From Agroathelia rolfsii (lineage: Eukaryota; Basidiomycota; Agaricomycetes; Amylocorticiales; Amylocorticiaceae), in assembly GCA_018343915.1 (NCBI GenBank), contig JABRWF010000007.1:2418001-2482000 (forward strand): 64,000 bases of DNA, read 5' to 3'. Positions 14,942-27,050 of this stretch are shown piece after piece. The notes under the pieces were generated by a model. The model saw only the letters and a program-made list of their open reading frames with translations. It made no database searches and had not been told where the DNA came from. Within the stretch, counting starts at the first letter, position 1, and every line of letters begins with the position of its first letter. Both the position numbers and the translations under genes were made by a program.

Positions 14942-16221
14942 ATCATGAATGACATGCTAGCGATATTAAAAATATTGTACAGGCACCGACTAGAAGGCAA
15001 TTAGGCCAAGTGGGTGGAAGAATAACATAGGCCCATCAGGATTGTGTCTTGGGTGACCAATATCCAGTCTTTATTGACAGAAATCATATATTTACTTTTA
15101 GGGCGATGCAAAACCTAGCGAGACCAGATACTCAAGACAATAGTTTACTATTGATAATAGAAAGAATACGAGTACAAAAAAGAAAAAAATGAAGCACTGA
15201 CATTTGGCTTCGCTGTAATGCGGCCAGGAACTGCGTAGAGCAGGGCATATGTAATATCTGTGCAGCGGGTTTGGCATGCAGTGCAGGAGACAATCAGACA
15301 AGTGACTACTGGAATGAATCAGTTGCTTCCACGAGGTTTGATGGTGTCGCACACTTAACAAATTGCGACCTTTGTCTTCTGGGCGCGATCGCGAGGCCAC
15401 CCAGACTCGTGGGAATGTTGCGGCGTGCCGTTGACCGTCCGAGCTAGTGACTTTGCCTTTGACCAATCATAGATTCTCTCCTTTCCAAAGTTCAAGTTTT
15501 GGTAATCATGCGGATGATGCGGCGGCCATCATGTCAGTTTTGGCACCAGGCGCCCAGGGTTTGAGTTCAAGTTAGCATCTTCAAACACTCTCTCAGCAGG
15601 CTCCACTATGGCACTTTCAATCGCATACACTCGCATGCAAACATGCATCGCTTTCCTTGAACTATATATGCCGTACATGACATTTATTGTATTCAAAGTG
15701 TTAGTGCTGCGGTCATGTTTATTAAATGCCAATGATCCTTCGCAGGTAGTGAAATCCAACCGAGTTGATAACCCGAATTGCGATACTAGAGGGGATCAAG
15801 GACATACAGGGGCAATTGAATATAGTGGTGTTTGTTAGCAGTGCAGTCGAGCCCCTGAGCTATCCCTCCAAAGGCATCCCTCGTTTTTAGTCTCGTCGTC
15901 TTTCCGGTATTGTCCAGTGTCTCATATAGCACATATGCACAAGAAAACCGATGGCCCCGAATCGCATGCCTACTAGGGGTGGCTAATTGTATTTGATTAG
16001 ATGATTTAGATCGATTAGAATCGAGGTGAATGTACAACCTAGTAAGCTTCGGAAATCCATTCCGTTGCTTCGCGTAATACGCGTTGTACACGGCGTGTTG
16101 CAATGCCTCTTAATCATATGAGCCGCAGATCCTTCGATTCCTCGGGCCAAATTGAATTATTGACGACTTAGAGGTCAAGTTTAATGAGAGCATCGCCAAT
16201 GATGATGGCCAGTGTTAGGGG

Positions 16222-16237
16222 CCTCCGGTACCGGAGG
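16222..16237. repeat. 16-bp perfect palindrome with inverted CGG triplets
   Basis: The sequence cctccggtaccggagg is its own reverse complement. The core has two inverted CGG triplets, the half-site type recognised by fungal Zn2Cys6 regulators. It is not close to any gene start, so any function is conjecture. Confidence 0.4.
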
Positions 16238-19200
16238 GCCATCCGTTTCCGAACCTTATACTGCACGTGCTGAGCGGAGCCCGGTCAATTGAGTCGCCGG
16301 GGCGGTGCAAGGTGTAACTCTGGCAATAACTGCAATCACAACCGTCAATTTTGAACCCGCTTTCCAGGAATGAGACATGACTTTAAAACCGGCAACAAGC
16401 TGAGAATAACAATGTTAATAACATTCCCAATAAGTAGATCATGTATCCGTATATACTAATTGATAATTACACCGATTTGTTTCGGATTTCTATCTGGCTA
16501 TGATGTCTATCGAATTATTTCTGAAGTGGATTGCAATGTTAGTATGTGCACAACACGGCGCGCTACGGTATGACCCGAACGCCATTCGGCGATCACAATA
16601 AACAATGCACCGCCGACTCGAATACAAGCATTTACGTCTCTGAGTAGAAGAGTGATGGGAGTTGGAATAGTTTAGTACTGCCTTTTCTGAATCGAGTGTA
16701 TGTCCAAGCTTATCTCGATACATATCCAAGTCGCAAATCGATAATGGGTGGTGTATCAAACCGTCAAGCATGACTATTACGCCTTGCTGTGACTCGATGA
16801 TGTTGTGGGCCATTTTGTCATCTTCTCTTAGAGCACGGATCATGAATTACACCAGCCTACGCAGTTATATCCGCACCGGTCAGGCGTGCGGTTGCATTAA
16901 GTATACTGTATATGTTCATATTAGAAAACCAATGCGTTGTGCCATCATAATGGACTTACAGCATTTATCGGGACAGCATACCGGGACAGGCGATCCCCTT
17001 AAAGCATTGTTCACCCTTTTTCTATCTGTAGACTGTCCGCCGGTGAGTGTCACTGAGGGCGCATCACTAGCGATAGGAATGCGTGTAGTATACCGATTCC
17101 TAGGAATTTTCGACAGGGGTCGAAGGGGATCCGGGGCCGTCCCATATCACCAGTGTGATGTCGTGAACGTTGATGGGTATACTGCAAGCATAGCCTGGGT
17201 AGTATTTAGGTAAAACAAAAGATACCCTGCACCTGTGTTCACCGACCCCAGTGATGGTAGTAGTAGAGATGATACTTCGATGATCATGATCGCTGGGAAC
17301 AACAAAGATTCACGTTTCTATTTGACGCGGATACCTTCCTCCGGGCGACAAATTTGGACGTGCAATACGGTGTAATTCAGTGTACACTCAACTGAGACAA
17401 TCACAGCTAAACAGAAAGACAGATGCAGGAATAGATAGACGATATGAGAACACTAGCGATGACGGCCGCCACCGCCAATTGCAGTAGACGTCCGGGTCAT
17501 AGCAAACCCGATGAAACATCCTCGTTCTAGTGGTTATCCACCAGTACAGTTCTAGTGATTATGAAATGAGAAAGGTTGACTACGCATGTCCCGCCAAGAA
17601 CAGGTTGTTCATCCTTTTTTCCTAGAGCTCCAGAAGCATACCTAGCAGTGTAGCAAGCACATGGAAGGATAATATAAGAATCGAAGATTGAATGCGATCT
17701 AGGAGCCCGCCAAGTGGATTGAATCTTGAGTATATTGCATAGCATTGGGGATATATGTCGACCAGGTCGATTATCGAGGACCTGGGCTTGAGGGTTATGG
17801 TATAATTGTATACTGCTTGGCAGTCAACCGAGGTTTAACCGTACTGAACGGAGGCACTGCAGTAAGTATACGTGTACATGCATGCATGTGTATGCTGCGT
17901 AGTTGTGCGTTGAAACGCACCCTGTATGATCGATGTGTGCGACGATGATAATAGATCGCTTAAGCCAGTGGACAGCCTAGATGGAATTAAGGACGTCATG
18001 GTCGTTGGATATCCCCTTGAACTTAACAAGTTGCAGTAAACTGGGATTGCCTAAAAAGCAGAAATGGATTTGGCGGCGGGATCGGGTGTGGGCTAAAATA
18101 GGATTCCGTAGCTTGTCCGAAGTCCGGCAAAGCGCGTCGCGGGAGGCGGTCGGCGGGGTGGTGCCATGGGCGCTCATTTGTGTTTGTTGTTGTGGTAAAA
18201 GGGGGCTTGCCTGCTGACGTCGAATCGGTGGCACTGACGAAGACAGGGGGAGGCTCATAATTTAGGGAAGAACCGGTTGGTGCGCCCGGTTCGGGTCGAG
18301 GTTTAGGCTGAATCTGGCTGACATGTCATATTATCGTATATTCTCAAGAACTACGTATAGACGGTAGTGAACGGCGTGGGCAGGAAGTACTCGGCGGTAC
18401 GGTAACTACAATATAAGATAAATTGGATTGTATATTCGTAGTGTGATGGACTTGTAAGCTCCCGAATCCGAGTCAAAGCCTGCTAGTACTCAAAGGCATC
18501 GACTTTTGCGCCTCGGTGGAATGGTATATGCAGGGTTCAACAGCCAAATGAAGCAATGTGTGTCTCACCGCCTGCGTTGAAACTGAGTTGTGGGTGGGAG
18601 ACGGGAAGAGAAGGGAGTGGAAGCCGCCCAGGCTATAGCGGCAATACCCAGTGCCGCTAAAGTGGCGCCAGGGTGGGGCCGAGAGGAGCCCACGAGTTGA
18701 TGTCGACCAAATGGCGGCGTGGCTTGTGCAAGGCTTCATTGAACACAAGCCTGAAAGAACAGTGTGCAAGCGAAGGAAGAAACCAAGTTTGTATAAGATC
18801 ATCAAGTACATGCACCGTGACATACGCACATTGTGCTTACACGTACTCACAAGTGATGGTGCGAACGCAGACCAACTGGTCATGGATTAATAATATTATT
18901 GTCGTCACAATTATAATAATATTATAAATAATAGTTGTCATCATGATTTACTTTGGTTAGTCATGATCGAAACATCCTGAGCAAGCGATTACATGAAAGT
19001 TGTGGTCATTCCATATCTCTAGTGAGGATCGTAAACATATGGACTTGTTTCATTTCAAACCGCTAGAAGTGCAAGAAGCAGCCAACTCGGCAGTAACGGG
19101 CTTACTAAACAGACATCATCTGTCGATCTTTGTGGTTTCTTTGCTCACACACAGGCTTCACGAATTTTCTACCGTCGTGCACACGTATACATAGCTGGCT

Positions 19201-20018
19201 GGATAGCGCATGGTCATTCTATTATACGACACTATTCAATGAACTCCTCCACTACCCTGTTCCTTGCCTAAAGGGACAAGGAGAAGTGGACGAGAAGGAC
19301 AGGGAAAGATCCGAGGAGGGGCGTCTGCACACGGTAGACGGCCGAAGAGAGTTGTATTGTAAGTGTTGTGGATGCACGCCATGGATTCATCGTCATCAGC
19401 TTCATCAGCGTCCATCATCATTACCCTGCTTGTGTGGTGAAGAGATCAAGAGATGAGGCATGACCGCATATCTATCTGTGCATGACGGAGAACTCCGTTC
19501 GCGAAGGCAACGGGCCCAGGTTTTTGCAAGAAACTAACAGAGGCCAAGATGGTGGTAACAAGAGCAACCATAAACGACTTGTGGAGGCAAACGCTCTGAA
19601 GCGCTGCTGAGACTCGGGAACCTTGACGGAACCATCCCATGGCAGTGTACACCATCCAGACTTGGATCGGCCATGGCAGCGAATATGGGGGTGTAGTAGA
19701 GGGGTGATATTATGAATATAAACCTATTACGATCCTGTCTAAGAGCACAGCAACAGTAGTAGTGTATAACCCCCTTGCTGTCGTTGCCATCGTACCAACG
19801 CGATATGCCGGGGAGGATGGAGAGGGGTAGACGGGCAAGCCGGGTGGCTCATCCGGAGCGCGGAATCTAAAGGCACCGGAACCGCCGCTCGCTTAGTCGG
19901 CCGGCCAATGAACGCCCGCGGATCTACTGCCGACAGAATTGAACCATACGGTGTGTGACCATAGACGTGACAACTACCTGATTAGGAGAGGAAGACATAG
20001 AGCGCCTGGCTGAAGAAG

Positions 20019-20026
20019 TTATATAA
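20019..20026 (+). promoter_or_regulatory. TATA-like element of the zinc-finger gene
   Basis: ttatataa lies about 60 bp upstream of the ATG at 20087 and is followed by a C/T-rich stretch. This fits a fungal core promoter. It is a pattern match only. Confidence 0.4.
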
Positions 20027-20086
20027 CACAAGCCCGCCAGCTCGTCCTTCCTCCCGCTCCTTACCATACCCTATCCAAGCTGCATA

Positions 20087-22192
20087 ATGTCCTCGACGTC
20101 GCCCATCGCATTGCCCTCTGCCAACGATGGCGGCCACGACATCCCAATGTCCTCCGGCTCGTTTATATCGCCCAACCTTCCTGCCTCCTACCACCGCATG
20201 ACACCCCTTTCATGGCGAGAGGGCTCCTTTGGCAGTAGATTCTACCCTCGGGGCTCTCCTGGCCATCTCTGCGGCCCATTAGAGTTAGTTCTTGCCAGCT
20301 TTTCATCTTTTTGTACTCCTTGCTGACTGTATGCGCCTTTTCGCTCATATCTCTCCGGCTCCACCAACTTCAGCCCAAGCAACTTTAGACCGGGCACTTC
20401 TCTAGAAGATGACCGTGCATCGTTTATCTACAACGGTGGTTGGGACCGTGAACAACAAGTGGTACGTGTCCAACTGTGCAGCATGGTACAACTCGCCAAT
20501 CAGTTCAATTAATCACCCAATTCCTTTGATTAGTGCCGAGATTTCACCTGCTGTGGCCTCCAGTTGAATGACATGCATGCCCTGCTCGAACATTTTGAGA
20601 GCAAGCATGTTAGCATCCTGCCTCCCGATATTCAATCGCCACAGCAGATCCATGCGTATGTCCAGGCGATGGCCATGCAGCATCAAGGCCAGTATTCCGC
20701 GGGCCCATCAACAGTGGCTTCTACCTCCGCTTCCTCTTCATATGACAGCAACAACGCGGCATCCACTTCCCAAGGTCCCTATGCAATGGATGGTCGACCG
20801 CAATATCCCAGCCAAGATGGTGCTGTCTTCGAGCCTGATGAGATGGAGATGGATTCGCCCCCTCCTCCCCCATCTCACTCGTACTCGCCATCGCCGCCTT
20901 CTTCGTCCTCTTCCGCCCCCAGCACACCAGTGGCATCCTATGCTGTCGAACACACATCTCTGAATCCACAAGCCCAGCAACCATTCTCAGCGTTTGATAA
21001 TCACCATGTCGTCTCGGCCTCTTCAAACCGTGTGTTCGGTTTCCGCCCAGCTGCTACGGCCACCAAGCTGTCTATACACGGCTACCCACTTGCCGCACAT
21101 GGCATGGATGACGAATATTCCCACCACCACAAGGTCGACATGGATCCACAAGGCATCGTACCCGCACTCCTTCAGGGCGGCAGTGCCCCTACCACGCGCG
21201 TGGGAACACCCATGTCCTCCCAGGCCCGGCGTCATCCCCAAGGACATTCTGTTTCCCAACCACCCTCACCGAATGGGTCCTCGTCCAAGACACACAGCAG
21301 CCACTCTGGTAGTGCAGCTGCCGCTGTTGCTCGCAGCGCCAGCACGACGCTCTCGCGCCCCGCTGCATCTCTACTAATTCCCAAGCCATTCCGATGCCCG
21401 AAGCCGAACTGCTCCAAGTCGTACAAGCAAGCTAACGGGCTCAAGTACCACATGACACATGGCTCATGCTCGTTTGCTCCCGCGCGCGATATTGAGGAAG
21501 TGCAAGCTCTGTTGGCATCCAAGCGCCTCGCAGCTGTTGGATCGGCTTCTGCACCTACATCGCCGCTCGAAGACAACAGTGTGGAGAGCCTCAACGCGAG
21601 CATGGCCGCACTTAGCGAAGCGGACTTGCGCGATTTGAGCATGGAGGCCGAGCGTCGTCTTAGGCCGTTTGCCTGCGGTGTTGGTCAATGCACGCGGCGA
21701 TACAAGAACATGAACGGCCTGCGATACCACTATAGCCACAGCGGCGAACACGGTGCGATCGGCTTGGCATTGTTGGCGAGCGGGCAACATGAGTGCTTGA
21801 GGCAGAACAACGGACATAGTCGATATGCAGCCAGCCGTGAACGTTCGGTGGCTTCTGCCTCTGCTGCTCCTACGACCGCAAGCATGCCGACGAGTGGCAG
21901 GGGCTCACCGGTGATGGAGAGCGGAAACGGTAGCGATGTCAGCACGCCGACTACACCTATGCAACAACAGTACCAGTACCACCAGCCCCAACGATCGCCA
22001 TCGCTGTCCATGCAGCCGCAGTCACCGTACGAAGCGCAGATGCAAGCATATTCGCAACAACAGCAACAAGCGATGTCGAGTCACATGCAAGACCAGCAAC
22101 AGATGGCGTACATGCAGCAACAATATGCCCAGCAACAACAGTACGCTACTGGTCAGCAGCAAGCGCACATGTACGGTAGCATGTCGCCTTAA
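20087..22192 (+). CDS. SFP1: Sfp1/JAZF1-like C2H2 zinc-finger transcription factor
   Basis: Three exons, 20087-20283, 20374-20461 and 20534-22192, give 647 residues with consistent phases and canonical splice sites. The first finger (residues ~96-121, CRDFTCCGLQLNDMHALLEH) is split from the N-terminus by intron 2. A long Ser/Pro/His-rich linker follows. Two C-terminal fingers come next: FRCPKPNCSKSYKQANGLKY near residue 380, and FACGVGQCTRRYKNMNGLRY near residue 472. The tail is Gln-rich. One divergent N-terminal finger plus two 'KxxNGLxYH' fingers is the arrangement of yeast Sfp1 and animal JAZF1. In yeast, Sfp1 promotes ribosome-biogenesis genes downstream of TORC1; that role here is inferred from the family. 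The start is the first ATG after a TATA-like element. Confidence 0.8.
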
Positions 22193-22897
22193 ATTGCTCC
22201 CTTTCCTGGTTGGCACTTGTTGCTCCTCGACATTCGCTGGCCCACCGCTCGGGCACGTTGGCCAACGCACGCATATACTGCGATTACCACCTTTTCTAAA
22301 AACATCCACTGCGCAACAGAGTGGGGGTTTTATTGTGCCTCCTTTTTTCTGCGAACAATTTATAGAGGAAAAGACTGAGCCGAGCCGCATCCCATTCCCC
22401 CCAAAAGTATTATCAGCCTCTCATCTGGATTCAACCTTTTCTTTTCCTTCTCTAATCTATCTTCATCCTTCTTTTCTCATCCTGGTTATGGATATACTTA
22501 CGATACAACGGCTTTTCTCGCCTTTGAGTCAATAATCTGACCGGCTTTCCGTCTTTTCGACCGTCTTGATCTTTCCTCTTTCTCGCTTCCTTTCTCAGAA
22601 CCATTTTACATGTTTCGAGACTGTTCTTTTCTGTGCGGTCTCTTAACCGTTTCTTCAACTTTTTGATACTATTATTCACTTAAAGTTTATCCTCCCCTTT
22701 TATCTTTTGTTGTCTGCTTCCCTTTCCTCACTCTCTCACCCCCTCCCTCTCACTCAGAACTCGGTAACACTAATGCTCATGAGGCCCGTATGCATACGTA
22801 TGTATTACACTTCTCCCCTTTGCCTTGCCGCAAATCATGTATACTGTCCCTCCTCCCTCCCGCCTCTATTTCATTTTCATTTTTTGTTCTCCTTTTC

Positions 22898-22931
<34 letters not shown>

Positions 22932-23880
22932 ATTATGAGTTTCCTTTGTCTCTCTAAAGTGTGTTCTCCCTGGCCTGAAATACAATGTACTTGAACTTGT
23001 ATACAAATAAGCAGAATAAAATGCATATATGAATATACACACGTGTGAGGATTGTGATTGATCCATATACACTTGCAAACGCCATACAGACTATCAAAAA
23101 GCACGGGATGCACGTACTCGACGCATTGAGTATGTGAATCGGGTTTGATAAATGTACTCGATTGCTACTGTGTGCCTGTCGATAAATCAGATGTGTGATA
23201 TATCCAGACTTCTAACTTTCAAACACTCTAGATTTCGCTGTTAAGAAATGATCGACCGCAATGATACTTGGTTGCCTTCCGGTGATTATATGTGTATTGT
23301 TTTGTGTGGTAGAGATAGCATTCAATCAAGGTTACGTAGATTCAGATCAAGGTCTGAAACAGAGGCAGAAAGGTAGAATATAACAATCATGACTATCGAA
23401 TTTGGGTCTAATTTAGTACAGTCCACAGTCCGGGATGAAACACAGTTAAGAGGGAGCATAAATAAACAAATAATGAAAACGATAAGCATGGAGGGGTTTT
23501 CGTAAGCCAGCTGCCAGGAAAGGGTATTGATGGGGGGAGAGGTTATAATTTCCCCATCTACGCATTATAGAGGGTTGAAGTTATAAAACATCTTTTGTCC
23601 TCCTTCATTTACCTGCCCCTCGTAGCGGCTCTAGAAAAAGGATAAGCTGAGAAGTAAATAGCGAGAAGTCCGATGAGACAACCGAGCAAACAAAAAGCAA
23701 AACAAAGGAAAATGTCCAAAATAATAATAATCTAACGGTCTTCATCCATTTTAGTGCTTATAGAACATTACTATAGGGAACCATCATACACATGTGCGCA
23801 TCCAGAATCAGGATTAGGACTGGGGAGGGTAAAAGTCGTCATATTCCTGAATTCCTGGGGGGGGGTTGATCTCTGAGTTT
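22193..23880. other. Convergent 3' intergenic region
   Basis: This lies between the stop codons of the zinc-finger gene (+) and the mpaB-like gene (-). The first ~750 bp is strongly pyrimidine-rich on the plus strand and includes a long TC microsatellite, probably within the 3' UTR. The rest is AT-rich with no conserved frame. Confidence 0.55.
22899..22929 (+). repeat. TC dinucleotide microsatellite
   Basis: About 15 uninterrupted TC units lie in a pyrimidine-rich block downstream of the zinc-finger gene. Confidence 0.95.
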
Positions 23881-26098
23881 TTAGTCTTTCTTGTTCATAT
23901 GCTGCAGCGATAGCACGCCGGTGATAGGGCATCCGAGCAGCTTTTCGGCATTTTGCATGACTTTCTCTTGGCCGGCTGAAATACAGGTAAGATCTAATGG
24001 GAAGAAGAAAAAAAAATTAAGTGTCGTACAGTTTTCGAAACAAACAGGCCCCTAAAAATTCCCGAAGAAGAAAATCAGCATGCATGAAACGAGCCCAGAC
24101 GGGTTTCGAGTCCATCCCCGCAGAAAAGCGAATATAAAAAGAATGAAACGTACCACAGACTCAAGACGGTATCCCTCGCTCTTGTACACTGAGCCCGGCA
24201 TGTCGTGGTAGAGCCCTATGGCGACGGCGAGACGGTCAACGAACCAGCCAAGGCCGGAGCGGACGGGTTTGTACCACGGTATGGAGGCGAAGCTGTTTCA
24301 ATAGCGCAAATAATCGTAATCAGAGCTTGTTCGTGGACACCAATAAACCAAAAAGATCATAGAACGTTGTATAATGATAGGAAGGGAAGAGACTCACCGA
24401 TAAGGCCGCATGTATTCACCCTTGGGCATGGGCAATGTTATGACAGACACGGGGTTAGAGGTTGCGTGTGGCAGGAGGAAGTGAAGCATGAAGAACCCGA
24501 TAGATTTGAGGGTGGCCTGGACTAGGGCGTGGAGGTACCATGGCTGGCGGGCTTGCCTGTGCGGTGCGATATCGTTGGTGTTAGAAGGTAAAATGGGAAA
24601 AAAATGAAGTGCGATGGTTTAGAAGGACCGCAAGGCTTACAGCATGGCATCTGCGACCGGTACCTCCAGTACACAAACGACAAGTCTAGCAAATTAAACG
24701 AGTTAATCGAAAATTTGCATGCTGGAACACTTGACTGTTTTACCTTCTCAAAAGGTTTTTGACACCATAGGCCTCAGGGAGGGCACGGAGAAGCTCTTCG
24801 AGGGTATTGTTAGCTACCTGTTTATTTGATTCAGCAGGCCGTTGGCAATTTTCTTCATATTCCTGAAAGCGTAAGGGCGAATGGTCAATAGAAATGCGCA
24901 GAAAGAGTTGGTGCTGATTAGTACCTTGACCCAGGCGAAGAGATCATCCAGAGTTTCAGGGATGTCCCGGATGTTCATGAGTTCTCCGATCCGTTTCCAG
25001 TAAATAAAGCTAGCCTGAAGAAGCTGCTGTTGAGATGGGATGAATGGTATTTGAAGATGTACGCGTACTTGGCACTCCAGAGGTGACATGGGGCGCCATC
25101 CATATTTCTTGGCCCTGATGATAAATTTGTGAGATTGGGGGAATTACGTATGAGCATGCAGCCAAGTAGTCACCATGTCTGCAAAGAAATCAGATATTAG
25201 ATATTAAGGTGAACGATAAAGCAAAATGGGGAAACTGACGATAGGCTCGGTGACAAAAACGGAGAGGGTGTAAATGTAGTCGTCGTTGGGCTGGATAAGT
25301 CCAGGTGAGCAATAAGGCTTGCTTTAGGATATCCACGTTCCGCTTACAATCTTGTAATGAGAATGAATGAAATTGGTACGAGCGATGGCAATCATCGCTC
25401 GAGGATCAAACTCGGGCTCCCCGTCCGTCCTTTCGTCTATGCGGATTGGGATCTCTTGCACGCGGCGGCCCGAAACTGGACAGTTCATCATTGTGGCTGT
25501 GCGATGGTGAGACGAATGCCACGCTCAGATCAGAAAATGACGTCAGTGGAGTTTAAATAAAGCACAGCCAACCAATCAGAATCTCGGTCTGGAAGGCGAA
25601 GACGAAGCAAGCAAATCCGCCAATTAGTCAACGGCCGTACGACATATCCTCGAGGGGAAAACGACTTACGTCCGCATAACGACGAGAGCATAGTTCTCTG
25701 CTGCTGAACTCCTTGGTCTTGTCTAGTAAACCCGAGATAGAGGGCTAGATGTACCATTTGATATTAATGCCAACTTGGTATGGGTCCAGGGATAACACGA
25801 ACGATAGCATAGGTCTTGAATAGAGCTACATGACTACATTTAGCAAGTCAAGGTGAATAGAAATGCTTATGCTATGCTCGCCTAGGGAAAGGGAATACGT
25901 GATGATGAATGGCATCTCATACATTCCCAAAAGGTTGAATATGTGTTGAGCCTCCTCGAAAGACAGATTGTTGATCTTGTGGTCAAACTTGCGATGGATT
26001 TCATTGTAACGCTGCCATCGTAGAGCTCGTACAATGGCGAGATAGGCGAATAGACCAGCAAAAACGAGCACAGTAGTAGAGCTAAGCCAAGAGGACAT
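23881..26098 (-). CDS. mpaB-like ER-bound oxygenase family protein (DUF2236), 15 exons
   Basis: Fifteen exons join to 416 residues with every phase consistent: 26098-25882, 25825-25803, 25744-25670, 25588-25573, 25496-25348, 25290-25240, 25178-25174, 25114-25069, 25014-24925, 24862-24744, 24685-24641, 24556-24398, 24292-24154, 24051-24030 and 23975-23881. A membrane helix (residues ~7-25) is followed by RYNEIHRKFDHKINNLSFEE, DPRAMIAIARTNFIHSHYK, KKYGWRPMSPLECQ, IRDIPETLDDLFAWVK and LLGCPITG. These are hallmarks of the fungal family that includes MpaB, the oxidative-cleavage enzyme of mycophenolic acid synthesis. Most fungal members have no assigned substrate, and there is no biosynthetic cluster here. 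Exons of 23, 16, 5 and 22 nt are present, and intron 1 has a GC donor. An upstream in-frame ATG at 26167 is possible but less likely. Confidence 0.88.
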
Positions 26099-27050
26099 AG
26101 TCGTGATGGGAGTAGGCTCGGGGATGTGTTGCCCACTGTTGACAGCCGTTGTTTTATTCATGTGCAATCAATTAGATGGCATGTCAAGATAAATTGAGAA
26201 CAGCCACCAACATTGCAGAGATTATTCCAGGGAAGGAACACCGTGGAACATGTCCATTCGCCGAGTAATTAAATTGCAATGGATCTCCTCCAAGCGGATA
26301 TGCATTATACATTGTTAAAACGTTGAAACTCTGAGAGTGTCTTGTAATCATTTCCCGAAACATATGGGTATATGTCGAGTCGTAGCAGCTGCAGCTCTGA
26401 GGCTGTACTCCGGAGACCTAAGTTCGTTGTGCCCAATAGTCGAACCGTTCGGTGTTTTTGATCGATGGTGGAAATGACCAAGGCTTCTAGTGGATCGCAC
26501 AAGCAAGCCGTGCCGCATGCTACATGATATGAATCGACATATCCAGGAGGGATATATCAATTTATCAATAAATCGCTGTATATTTCGGCTCAGGTAGAAC
26601 GGATAATCTGGAACGGGTGACATGCAATTATTGGCCAGTTTTGATTGCATATGAGCAGCCCAAGAACAAGTGCAAATGCATTGATGGGTCCGAGGTATCT
26701 CCTCCAGACATCAATATGCTTACATTAACAGTCTGCATAACACTAATCAGACAATCAACTGATTGTGATATTGACGGTCTCTATTGCGGCTGTGGCGTCG
26801 GATGGCGCCAGTGGTGGCGCGGTGGCGCGATGCCCTGGCGACGAGTGCATAGATCACAGGCAATTTTTTTTCTCCTCTTCTCTCTTCTTCCTTCCTTCTC
26901 ACCTCAAAGACTTGTCAAAACCGGCCTTTGCAGTGACGAGGAAGGAAGATCAGACAATTGCTCTCGTTTGGTTTATTAAATCCAATAAAATAAAAAAGGC
27001 GTCTCTTCCTCTCCTCCGATCTCAGCTGATTTGATCTCAGTCGCTAAAAA
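26099..27050. promoter_or_regulatory. Divergent promoter region of the mpaB-like gene and URA2
   Basis: This 952-bp region lies between two divergent start codons. The last 200 bp before the URA2 ATG is C/T-rich with an A-rich segment immediately upstream of the start (cgctaaaaaATG), typical for strongly expressed fungal genes. A GC-rich patch with repeated tggcg units lies near 26.80-26.84 kb. No coding frame with a recognised domain is present. Confidence 0.5.

Larger units (their letters stand above)
11673..20086. other. 8.4-kb gene-poor region
   Basis: No reading frame here shows a domain I recognise, and all open frames are shorter than ~150 codons with irregular composition. The stretch is AT-rich with scattered simple repeats. 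It contains a possible decayed coding frame (14480-14941), a 16-bp palindrome (16222-16237) and an AT-rich patch near 18.89-18.93 kb. I found no terminal inverted repeats, LTRs or transposase motifs by eye. The last ~100 bp is the promoter of the zinc-finger gene. Long non-coding RNAs or lineage-specific small genes cannot be excluded. Confidence 0.55.

Noticed and set aside
15098..15466. 122-codon open frame on the minus strand in the gene desert
   Set aside because: No recognisable family; its end is a Phe-rich translation of an A-rich tract. Kept only as part of the desert.
18473..18883. 136-codon open frame on the minus strand
   Set aside because: Composition is irregular (many Ser, His, Cys), no motif is recognisable, and overlapping frames on the other strand are equally open.
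22022..22390. Leu-rich open frame on the minus strand
   Set aside because: It is the antisense shadow of the Gln-rich tail of the zinc-finger gene.
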